Shown here: positions 1 to 4,918 of the stretch, piece after piece
Position numbering within the stretch: position 1 is the stretch's first letter
Layout of the letters: each line of letters starts with the position of its first letter
NCBI GenBank assembly: GCA_946610835.1
Contig: CAMOCU010000108.1
Span: 1-5,092 of the forward strand
Source of the DNA: an uncultured Clostridia bacterium
GTDB taxonomy: Bacteria > Bacillota > Clostridia > Oscillospirales > Acutalibacteraceae
DNA: 5,092 nt
Direction: 5' to 3'
Notes under the pieces: generated by a model
What the model was told of the DNA's origin: nothing
The model's input: the letters and a program-made list of their open reading frames with translations, nothing else
Databases searched by the model: none
Program-made: the position numbers and the translations under genes

Positions 1-112
1 CAAGGATTGTATCGCCGTCGTCAAATTCGGGAGCCGAATTGGATGCATCGGTAATAATATCCTCTACATAAAAAGCCTCTGTTTTCATTTCAGGTCTGAA
101 ATACATGCGCAA
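1..112 (-). CDS. Small EDIIT-motif peptide, second paralogue (3' end outside window)
   Basis: Only the first 37 codons are visible and the gene runs off the left edge. I do not recognise a named family. The protein is a close paralogue of the 58-residue peptide at 185-361. Counting from a TTG start at 112-110, residues Y4, P7, M9, E12-A13-F14 and V16-E17-D18-I19-I20-T21 all line up without a gap, and a later block FDDGDTIL matches FDGGETVV of the paralogue. The TTG start is preferred over the ATG at 106 because it keeps this register and lies 9 nt after a GAGG Shine-Dalgarno; the ATG would be 15 nt away and lose the conserved Arg2. The visible part has no signal peptide, membrane segment or cysteine. 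It is probably co-transcribed with the first peptide, 72 nt upstream. Function is unknown; a precursor or secreted small peptide is possible but unproven. Confidence 0.72.
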   Translation of the reverse strand, partial: MRMYFRPEMKTEAFYVEDIITDASNSAPEFDDGDTIL

Positions 113-144
113 TGGAATCATCCTCTTTACTACGTTTTGGGGAA

Positions 145-170
145 TGTGCAGCCGGAAATCCGGCTGCACA
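145..170 (-). other. GC-rich hairpin between the two small peptide genes
   Basis: A 12-bp perfect inverted repeat (outer TGTGCAGCC, inner CGGA/TCCG) closes on a 2-nt centre, effectively a 4-nt loop. It sits in the 72-nt gap between the peptide stop codon and the next start. Neither strand has a good T-tract: on the minus strand it is followed by ATTCCCC, on the plus strand by AAAAATT. It is therefore more likely an mRNA-stabilising or partial attenuation element that sets the ratio of the two peptides than a full intrinsic terminator. Confidence 0.6.
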
Positions 171-184
171 AAAATTGCCAGAGA

Positions 185-361
185 TTAGTTGAAGTCCACA
201 AAGATGGGAGCTGCAGCACCACCAGGAACAACCGTTTCACCGCCATCAAAGACACCCTCATTAGGATCCAGATTCTGCTGGTTCATCGCGCCGCTGACGG
301 TAATAATGTCCTCCACATCAAACGCTTCCATATCCATTGCCGGCGTAAGATATTTGCGCAT
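185..361 (-). CDS. Small EDIIT-motif peptide, 58 aa, function unknown
   Basis: A complete 58-codon gene ending in TAA. A strong GAAGGAGG Shine-Dalgarno lies 8 nt before the ATG. The protein is acidic and cysteine-free, with no signal peptide or membrane helix. It has an N-terminal block with Y4, P7, M9, E12-A13-F14 and VEDIIT (16-21), a variable N/Q/D-rich linker (22-37), a block FDGGETVV (38-45), then a P-G-G-A-A-A stretch and a hydrophobic/acidic end (IFVDFN). Conservation of both blocks in the neighbouring paralogue, with an 8-residue difference in the linker, is good evidence that it is a real gene. From memory, short proteins with a similar Y-x2-P...EDIIT-S pattern are common in gut Clostridia and mostly uncharacterised. 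It lies downstream of the exported 414-residue protein on the same strand with no strong terminator between. A RiPP-like leader/core layout is conceivable, but no modifying enzyme is visible here. Confidence 0.82.
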   Translation of the reverse strand: MRKYLTPAMDMEAFDVEDIITVSGAMNQQNLDPNEGVFDGGETVVPGGAAAPIFVDFN

Positions 362-379
362 TGAAAATTCCTCCTTCCA

Positions 380-424
380 TCAGAAATTTTATTTCTGACA
401 AAATACTACGTAAATATTTTGTCA
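380..424 (-). repeat. Two adjoining AT-rich inverted repeats before the peptide gene
   Basis: Two inverted repeats share three bases. One is TGACAAAATA/TATTTTGTCA (396-424, 10-bp stem, 9-nt loop), the other TCAGAAAT/ATTTCTGA (380-398, 8-bp stem, 3-nt loop). Because they share the bases at 396-398, the two stems compete at their border. Neither is followed by a T-tract on the minus strand, so they are weak terminators at best. They lie between the stop of the exported protein gene and the Shine-Dalgarno of the 58-residue peptide, and may act as an RNA structure or a protein-binding site. Confidence 0.55.
386..414 (-). promoter_or_regulatory. Candidate promoter for the small peptide genes
   Basis: On the minus strand TTTACG (4 of 6 matches to the -35 consensus) is followed after 17 bp by TAAAAT (5 of 6 to the -10). 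The predicted start near 379 would give an 18-nt leader just holding the Shine-Dalgarno. The region is AT-rich, so a chance match is possible. A perfect TTGACA at 425-420 also exists, but no -10 is at proper distance. Read-through from the upstream gene is the alternative. Confidence 0.35.
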
Positions 425-443
425 AAGATAACGAAAATAAGTA

Positions 444-1688
444 TTATCCGAACGGATCGTCGTAATTATCGCCTTCAATTTGGCCAATGAACGACCTGTT
501 GATATAGTCAGCACAGTAAATATCGCTGTAATAGGTAGATGTATTGCCGTTTCTGTCACGTATAACCGCGTATCCGCGTGCAAAAACAAGCGGATAATAG
601 GTAATGCCGTCTTCCGTTGTAGCGTACCATTTGCCAAGCGTAACCGTGTAAGTTCCGGAAGACGCCGTGGATTTGGACGTACCTTTCAAAATAGCAGATT
701 CGGATTCATTGATTACAAAGGAACTTTCGCTGCTGCCGATACGGACGTCCTTGGTCAGAATCGCACCGGTCTGCAGAATAGTATAACCGCTGGTCACGCT
801 GCGCTCCACAGCAAAACGAATGGATGTGTTTTCAAAATCAGGCGTATCTCCCACAACTCGAAGAGCCACTCCAGTTGCGCTGCCGTCACCATATACAGCC
901 TCGAGTGTCACATCCTGAACTGCAATGAAAGAATAGTCTCGAAAATAGCTTGCGATTATATCCTTGTGAAACTCATCTGTTCCGCGAACAATCCAGTAAG
1001 AAAAGCTTTGCCCATTGAGAGAATTCGGGCAGGTAATGGTGGCTGTCTCGCCGTACTTGACTTGTTGTACCGTAGAAGTACCGTTTACGATAGATGTAAT
1101 AACATGAGAGGCCGTATTGCTATAAACCGGGCGAACATACACAGTTCCGGGATCTGCAGCCACCTCTTCGGGCGTATGATCCCAACCGAGCCACGTTTTG
1201 CCGCCGACAAAAAGCTTTGTCTCGCTGATCATATTGGAAAAATATGTAGTATCGCCCACCGCGATAGATTCGGTATAGAGCACATTGTCGCCCTCGCTGA
1301 GATACACAACGCGATGCACACCCTCCAGTGCAGCGGTTTCGTCGTTGAAATCAAACACAGCTTCCAACGTCATGTAGGTTGCTGCAGCAAAGGTATACTG
1401 CGGATCAAAGGAAAGAATACGCTGCGTTTCTTTATTTTTCCAATATAAAAACGCGAATTCTGTGTTCCCGTCAGAATCAGCCTCCGGCGCAGCCGTTAAT
1501 GTGATCGTTGTGCCGCGCGGATACTGCACAGACATGTTGGAAAATGTCACGTTCTCTCCATCTGAAACGCTGCCGCCGCCGTCGATCTCGATACGGATGT
1601 CACAAAGGATCGCCTCAGCGGAAGAAGCAAACGTCAAAAGAGAGAACAAAAGGGAACACGCAAGCAAAACAGAAAAAACTTTTCGCAT
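444..1688 (-). CDS. Secreted protein with InlB-B-repeat-like modules, 414 aa
   Basis: The protein has a clear signal peptide: basic MRK start, a leucine-rich core (residues 5-20) and an AEA cleavage site ending at residue 26. The mature part has two related beta modules (about 29-113 and 195-267). Both follow the pattern G-x-T-x-T-x-T, then F-x-YW, then I-x-S, Y-x-F and TLEAV-F/Y, which resembles the divergent InlB B-repeat found in Gram-positive surface proteins. Between them lies a more divergent module (about 123-190). The C-terminal part (about 272-398), with FARGY and a later YYSDIY motif, resembles a domain I recall from other clostridial exported proteins. It ends in a short acidic tail without LPXTG, S-layer, choline-binding or membrane anchor, so release or non-covalent association is likely. 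The start is supported by GAGGAA 5 nt upstream and the promoter at 1742-1770. Binding partner unknown; no catalytic motif seen. Confidence 0.85.
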   Translation of the reverse strand: MRKVFSVLLACSLLFSLLTFASSAEAILCDIRIEIDGGGSVSDGENVTFSNMSVQYPRGTTITLTAAPEADSDGNTEFAFLYWKNKETQRILSFDPQYTFAAATYMTLEAVFDFNDETAALEGVHRVVYLSEGDNVLYTESIAVGDTTYFSNMISETKLFVGGKTWLGWDHTPEEVAADPGTVYVRPVYSNTASHVITSIVNGTSTVQQVKYGETATITCPNSLNGQSFSYWIVRGTDEFHKDIIASYFRDYSFIAVQDVTLEAVYGDGSATGVALRVVGDTPDFENTSIRFAVERSVTSGYTILQTGAILTKDVRIGSSESSFVINESESAILKGTSKSTASSGTYTVTLGKWYATTEDGITYYPLVFARGYAVIRDRNGNTSTYYSDIYCADYINRSFIGQIEGDNYDDPFG

Positions 1689-1741
1689 TGTGATTCCTCA
1701 CTTTCCCGCAAAACGACACATACTCATTCATATACGAACTC

Positions 1742-1770
1742 ATTATATATGACTTAAATCGTTTTGTCAA
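1742..1770 (-). promoter_or_regulatory. Perfect-consensus sigma-A promoter of the secreted protein gene
   Basis: On the minus strand TTGACA (1770-1765) and TATAAT (1747-1742) are separated by exactly 17 bp. The predicted start is near 1735, giving a leader of about 47 nt with a GAGGAA Shine-Dalgarno. Upstream of the -35 are T- and A-tracts (about 1784-1799) resembling an UP element. This predicts strong, probably constitutive transcription unless a repressor intervenes. Direct copies of ACTCATT (plus strand) at 1722-1728 and 1738-1744 overlap the leader and the -10 and could be a binding site, but are short. Confidence 0.85.
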
Positions 1771-1866
1771 CAATATCTTGTGATTTTTCTTAAAAAAACT
1801 TCATATTTTTCGTATAATATTCTCATTAAGAACTATTTAAGTGCATTTGCGTACAATATTAATGCA

Positions 1867-1893
1867 AAACCGCACAATTAAGTTGTGCGGTTT
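1867..1893 (-). terminator. Intrinsic terminator of the HAD phosphatase gene
   Basis: An 11-bp perfect stem (AAACCGCACAA with TTGTGCGGTTT) and a 5-nt loop begin 21 nt after the stop codon on the minus strand. The downstream T-run is TTTT followed by an AT-rich stretch, so it is moderate rather than ideal. The position fits the end of this transcript and insulates the secreted protein gene, which has its own promoter further on. Confidence 0.72.
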
Positions 1894-1914
1894 GCGAAGT
1901 AAGTTTATTATGTC

Positions 1915-2694
1915 TTAAAAATATTTTGGCAAATCTGCAATCGAATTTATAATCAGGGACGGAGAATAGGCACACAGTTTTGCCATCTCTGCCGTAGATG
2001 CTCCAGTCAAAACAAGAACAGTCGGAATCCCATGATCCGCGCCAATCCGGATATCCGTCTCCAATCGATCTCCGACAAAAACAAGTTCATCCCGCCTGCA
2101 TTGCAAACGCTTTACAAGATAATCCACAGACGCGCGCATCGGTTTGCCAAGCACACGCGGACGTTTTCCGGTAGACGCGGCAATCATCTCGATCATTGCG
2201 CCGATATCCGGAACAAATCCTCCGGGCACCGGACAATTGACATCCGGATGGGTTGCCAGATATGGCTTGCCCGCACGAATCAGGTCGCAGGCCGCGCACA
2301 GGCGCGCGTACGTAAGATCTGTATCATACCCGAGAAGCAAAACGTCTGCATTTTCTTTTTTCGAAGCAACCGGAATGCCCATAGAACGAATACACTCCTT
2401 GAGGTTCCGATTTCCAAGAACATAAATACAAGCGCCCGGATAAATACGGCGAAGATACTCCCCTGCCACATGTGAGGAAAGGATGATTTTTTCGCCGGGA
2501 ACCGAAAACCCGATTCGCTCCAGTCTTGCGCGGCAGGTCTCGACCGAATGTGAGGAGTTATTGCTGAAGAAGAAATAATCTTTTCCCATCCGCACCAAAT
2601 ACCGCAAAGCTTCATCCGCATGCGGAATCATAGAATCGCCAAGATAGAATGTGCCGTCCATATCCACGATAAAAAAACGGGAGCGTTCAAACAT
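1915..2694 (-). CDS. HAD-superfamily subclass IIA phosphatase (NagD/YutF-like)
   Basis: At 259 residues it has the usual length of HAD subclass IIA phosphatases (NagD, AraL, YutF, Pho13 relatives), cytosolic magnesium-dependent enzymes that release phosphate from sugar phosphates or nucleotides. All four motifs are visible: motif I DMDGT (nucleophile D11, acid/base D13), motif II FFSNNSS (S44), motif III lysine K184 in LGKP, and motif IV VGDRLETDI (D209, D214). The cap domain contains ATHPDVNCP (147-155), the region where NagD-type enzymes carry a substrate-specificity loop. The start is supported by AGGAGGT 6 nt upstream. The gene is monocistronic, ends at the terminator 1867-1893, and is divergent from an XRE regulator. 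The true substrate cannot be read from the sequence. Confidence 0.93.
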   Translation of the reverse strand: MFERSRFFIVDMDGTFYLGDSMIPHADEALRYLVRMGKDYFFFSNNSSHSVETCRARLERIGFSVPGEKIILSSHVAGEYLRRIYPGACIYVLGNRNLKECIRSMGIPVASKKENADVLLLGYDTDLTYARLCAACDLIRAGKPYLATHPDVNCPVPGGFVPDIGAMIEMIAASTGKRPRVLGKPMRASVDYLVKRLQCRRDELVFVGDRLETDIRIGADHGIPTVLVLTGASTAEMAKLCAYSPSLIINSIADLPKYF

Positions 2695-2714
2695 AAGCGC
2701 ACCTCCTACATGTT

Positions 2715-2742
2715 ATTATACCAATATTCCGGCAATATGCAA
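2715..2742 (-). promoter_or_regulatory. Extended -10 promoter of the phosphatase gene
   Basis: On the minus strand TGGTATAAT (2723-2715) is a perfect extended -10 element. The best -35 is poor: TTGCAT at 2742-2737, 16 bp upstream, matches 3 of 6. The extended -10 can compensate for this. The predicted start near 2708 falls right before the AGGAGGT Shine-Dalgarno, giving a leader of only about 14 nt. Confidence 0.65.
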
Positions 2743-2763
2743 GGGAGAATATCTCAATTTTTC

Positions 2764-2792
2764 TTGACTTCATTATTGGAAAATCGTATAAT
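2764..2792 (+). promoter_or_regulatory. Sigma-A promoter of the XRE regulator gene
   Basis: TTGACT (5 of 6) and TATAAT (6 of 6) are separated by exactly 17 bp. A run of A/T lies just upstream of the -35. The predicted start near 2799 leaves a leader of about 17 nt that consists essentially of the GAGGAG Shine-Dalgarno and its spacer. Confidence 0.82.
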
Positions 2793-2815
2793 GCTGGTGA
2801 GAGGAGTGACTGCGC

Positions 2816-3241
2816 ATGACTTTTGGTCAATTTATTACTTTGCTTCGCCGCCAAGCCGGATATACGCAGCAGAATATTGCCGAATTGCTCGGAATTGATC
2901 GCTCCACCTATACATATTACGAAAATGACAAAACATTGCCGAATATCCAATACACGCGTCAGCTTGCAAATTTGTATAATCTTACAGTGGACGAATTGAT
3001 CGACTGCCGTATTCATCCGCGGGCGGTTGACACAATGCGCGCGCCGGAACCAGAGCTGCCGAATCTTGCGGTGGAAAATCTTCAATTCTTCCGATCACTC
3101 ACAAACGAGGAAAAATCCCTTGTGCTGCTGTACAGATCCTGCGGCGACAGAGATGCGCTGATGCGCGCAGTACGCAGCTTTTGTTCCGATTTATCGGACA
3201 GGAATCCGACAGAAGATTCCTCCCCGGACGGCTCTGTTTAA
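2816..3241 (+). CDS. XRE/Cro-C1-type transcriptional regulator, 141 aa
   Basis: Residues 4-62 form a typical HTH_3 (Cro/C1) DNA-binding domain: T17-Q-Q-N-I-A-E-L-L-G for the second helix, then DRSTYTYYEND as recognition helix and turn, P42, and LYNLTVDELID closing the fold. The Tyr-rich YTYYE variant is common in Firmicutes members. After a proline-rich linker (about 68-83) comes a small helical region with LTNEEKSLVLLYR (95-107), as in other short clostridial XRE proteins, and an acidic, Ser/Pro-rich tail. No membrane segment, peptidase or sensor domain is present. GAGGAG lies 9 nt before the ATG. It is divergent from the phosphatase gene and could control both through the shared intergenic region, but the target is inferred from position only. 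It may be a housekeeping regulator rather than a phage repressor, as no phage genes adjoin. Confidence 0.93.
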   Translation: MTFGQFITLLRRQAGYTQQNIAELLGIDRSTYTYYENDKTLPNIQYTRQLANLYNLTVDELIDCRIHPRAVDTMRAPEPELPNLAVENLQFFRSLTNEEKSLVLLYRSCGDRDALMRAVRSFCSDLSDRNPTEDSSPDGSV

Positions 3242-3270
3242 CACCTGTCGGAATCGGCAGGTGTTTTTGT
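3240..3270 (+). terminator. Strong intrinsic terminator overlapping the XRE stop codon
   Basis: The stem AACACCTGTCG/CGGCAGGTGTT has 11 pairs (one G-U) and a GAAT tetraloop, followed by TTTTTGTT. The left arm begins inside the TAA stop codon of the regulator gene, so the terminator starts with no spacer. Confidence 0.9.
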
Positions 3271-3274
3271 TCAA

Positions 3275-3310
3275 TTGACAAAGAAATACAAAGCTATACT
3301 GATATACAAT
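3275..3310 (+). promoter_or_regulatory. Probable promoter region of the methyltransferase-rsmI operon
   Basis: A perfect TTGACA (3275-3280) lies directly after the terminator, so a promoter here is expected. The -10 is unclear: TATACT (3295-3300) is only 14 bp away, while TACAAT (3305-3310) is 24 bp away. At 17 bp the hexamer is a poor ACTGAT. Either a weak or regulated promoter uses one of these, or the TTGACA is fortuitous. Confidence 0.42.
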
Positions 3311-3332
3311 ACATGCAAAGGATGGTCGGCTT

Positions 3333-4058
3333 ATGCAAACTCGCGCGGAATCTTTGGGCGGCGGCATTACGGCTGTGATCTCCGAAGCGCACGGATTCGG
3401 CACAGACGCCATCCTTCTTGCCGCATTTGCTGCGCCAAAGCAGCGGGATACCGCATGCGATCTCGGTTCAGGATGCGGGATTATCCCCCTTCTGTTTTGC
3501 CGCGACGGACTTTGCAGCGCTGTAACGGCTGTTGAAATTCAGGCGCAAGGCTGCGCACAGATCCGTGAATCCGTCCGGCTGAACAATCTTGTGCAAAAAT
3601 TGCGTGTGCTTCAAAAGGATCTTCGGGAACTGAAACAGGAAGATCTGCCTATGTACAGTTTTGATCTGGTGACTATGAATCCGCCGTATATCGCGCCCAA
3701 CAGCGGATTGCAAAACGAACACGATTACGCACGGATCGCGCGACACGAAATTCAATGTACGATCGACGACGTGATGAACGCTGCAAATAAGCTTCTGCGT
3801 TTTGGCGGTAGAATATGTATCTGTCAGCGTCCGGAACGCCTTGCGGACACCATGTGCGCCATGCGTGCGCACGGTCTTGAACCGAAGCGCCTGCGTCTTG
3901 TGACACACAGCATGGGCAGAAAGCCCAATTTATTTTTGCTTGAAGGAAAAAAAGGTGCAAACAGCGGTATCGTCCTTGAGCCGGAGCTTTTGCTCAGAAA
4001 TCCGGATGGGAGCTATACAGACGATGCGCTGAAAATGTACGGTCTTTATCACAACTGA
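3333..4058 (+). CDS. TrmN6/YabB-type tRNA (adenine-N6) methyltransferase
   Basis: A 241-residue class I SAM-dependent methyltransferase. Motif I is CDLGSGCGI (42-50), E68 in AVEI is the expected SAM-ribose ligand, and NPPY (116-119) is the catalytic motif of N6-adenine and related amino methyltransferases. GFGTDAILLAAF (21-32) and the end EPELLLRNPDGSYTDD (216-231) match the YabB/TrmN6 family. E. coli TrmN6 (YfiC) makes m6A37 in tRNA1(Val); the precise target here is inferred from homology. AAAGGA lies 10 nt before the ATG. It is the first gene of an operon and is followed 14 nt later by rsmI. In B. subtilis yabB and yabC/rsmI are close neighbours with yazA (GIY-YIG) between; yazA is absent here. 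Confidence 0.9.
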   Translation: MQTRAESLGGGITAVISEAHGFGTDAILLAAFAAPKQRDTACDLGSGCGIIPLLFCRDGLCSAVTAVEIQAQGCAQIRESVRLNNLVQKLRVLQKDLRELKQEDLPMYSFDLVTMNPPYIAPNSGLQNEHDYARIARHEIQCTIDDVMNAANKLLRFGGRICICQRPERLADTMCAMRAHGLEPKRLRLVTHSMGRKPNLFLLEGKKGANSGIVLEPELLLRNPDGSYTDDALKMYGLYHN

Positions 4059-4072
4059 CGAAAGGAAACGCC

Positions 4073-4918
4073 ATGAGCGGAACACTGTATGTGGTCGGCA
4101 CACCGATCGGCAATTTAAACGACTTTTCTCCCCGTGCAATTGAAACGCTGGGGGCATGTGATTTCATTGCCGCGGAAGATACGCGCGTTACGCTGAAGCT
4201 GCTGAACCATTTTGATATTCATAAACCTTTGCTCAGCTATTACGAACATAACCGCCGCCAACGCGGCGAGGAGATCCTTGCACGGATTCTCGGGGGCGAT
4301 AATTGTGCGCTGGTTACAGATGCGGGTATGCCCGCCATTTCTGACCCCGGCGAAGATTTGGTGCGTGCATGTCATGCCCATGCTGTCCCGGTCTGCGCAG
4401 TTCCCGGCCCTGTAGCATTTGCCACTGCTTTGGCCATTTCCGGCATGCCGGCAGGCAGATTCACCTTTGAAGGTTTTTTAAGCGTCAACAAGCCGAGCCG
4501 ACGCAAACATCTTGAGGAACTGCGGTCAGAAAAGCGCACAATGCTGTTTTACGAAGCTCCGCACAAACTCTCTGCAACACTGCGGGATATGTACGCTATA
4601 TTCGGTGAACGTCAGATCGCGATCGTACGCGAGATCACAAAAATTTACGAACAGGTCATCCGCACTACATTTTCCGAAGCTATTGCGCGCTGTGAAGCAG
4701 AACCGATCAAAGGCGAAATCGTTCTGATTGTGCAGGGCGCGCCGGAGTCGGAAAGTCCGGCCTTCACACCGGAAGATGCAGTGCAATCCGCAATCGAAAA
4801 AATGCGCGATGGCCTCTCTCCTTCCGAAGCTGCGAAACAGGCTGCAAAGGAATTCGGCTTTAAAAAGGGCGACATCTATAAACTATTGACAGACAGGAGG
4901 GCTGCAGATGCTCCGTGA
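4073..4918 (+). CDS. rsmI: 16S rRNA (cytidine1402-2'-O)-methyltransferase RsmI
   Basis: RsmI uses S-adenosylmethionine to 2'-O-methylate C1402 in the decoding centre of 16S rRNA, on the 30S subunit. The protein has 281 residues, normal for the family, and shows its tetrapyrrole-methylase-fold signatures in order: VVGTPIGNL (7-15), AAEDTR (33-38), LLSYYEHN (53-60), ALVTDAGMPAISDPG (79-93), VPGP (110-113), FEGFL (132-136), LFYEAPHKL (158-166) and VREITKIYE (185-193). The C-terminal part (about 235-275), rich in basic and Ala residues, contains SPSEAAKQAAKEFG and a K-K-G-D-IYK helix, the usual RsmI tail. The family motif GFLP reads GFLS here. AAAGGA lies 6 nt before the ATG. The end overlaps the next start by 11 bp, suggesting translational coupling. 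Confidence 0.96.
   Translation: MSGTLYVVGTPIGNLNDFSPRAIETLGACDFIAAEDTRVTLKLLNHFDIHKPLLSYYEHNRRQRGEEILARILGGDNCALVTDAGMPAISDPGEDLVRACHAHAVPVCAVPGPVAFATALAISGMPAGRFTFEGFLSVNKPSRRKHLEELRSEKRTMLFYEAPHKLSATLRDMYAIFGERQIAIVREITKIYEQVIRTTFSEAIARCEAEPIKGEIVLIVQGAPESESPAFTPEDAVQSAIEKMRDGLSPSEAAKQAAKEFGFKKGDIYKLLTDRRAADAP

Noticed and set aside
145..170. Hairpin as a classical intrinsic terminator
   Set aside because: The stem is strong but no T-tract follows on the minus strand, and on the plus strand it is followed by A residues.
137..398. Two overlapping plus-strand frames across the small peptide genes
   Set aside because: They lie antisense to the peptide gene that has a strong ribosome binding site and a paralogue. 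No family features or start signals support them.
480..1448. Long plus-strand open frame (322 codons) opposite the secreted protein gene
   Set aside because: It is an antisense shadow. It has no good Shine-Dalgarno, no recognisable domain and a composition rich in Cys, Arg and His typical of reverse-frame reading, while the minus-strand gene has a promoter, ribosome binding site, signal peptide and repeats.
1790..1818. Plus-strand promoter-like TTAAAA-17-TATAAT
   Set aside because: It lies in very AT-rich intergenic DNA and points towards the antisense of the phosphatase gene with no open frame. The hairpin at 1867-1893 has no T-tract on the plus strand, so an sRNA is not supported.
2687..3085. 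Minus-strand frame (132 codons) across the XRE gene and the intergenic region
   Set aside because: It overlaps the well-supported XRE gene and both divergent promoters. It has no domain and would conflict with the phosphatase start.
2816..3241. XRE gene as a prophage repressor or toxin-antitoxin antitoxin
   Set aside because: No integrase, toxin, excisionase or other phage gene adjoins, and the neighbours are housekeeping genes. Its own terminator makes it monocistronic.
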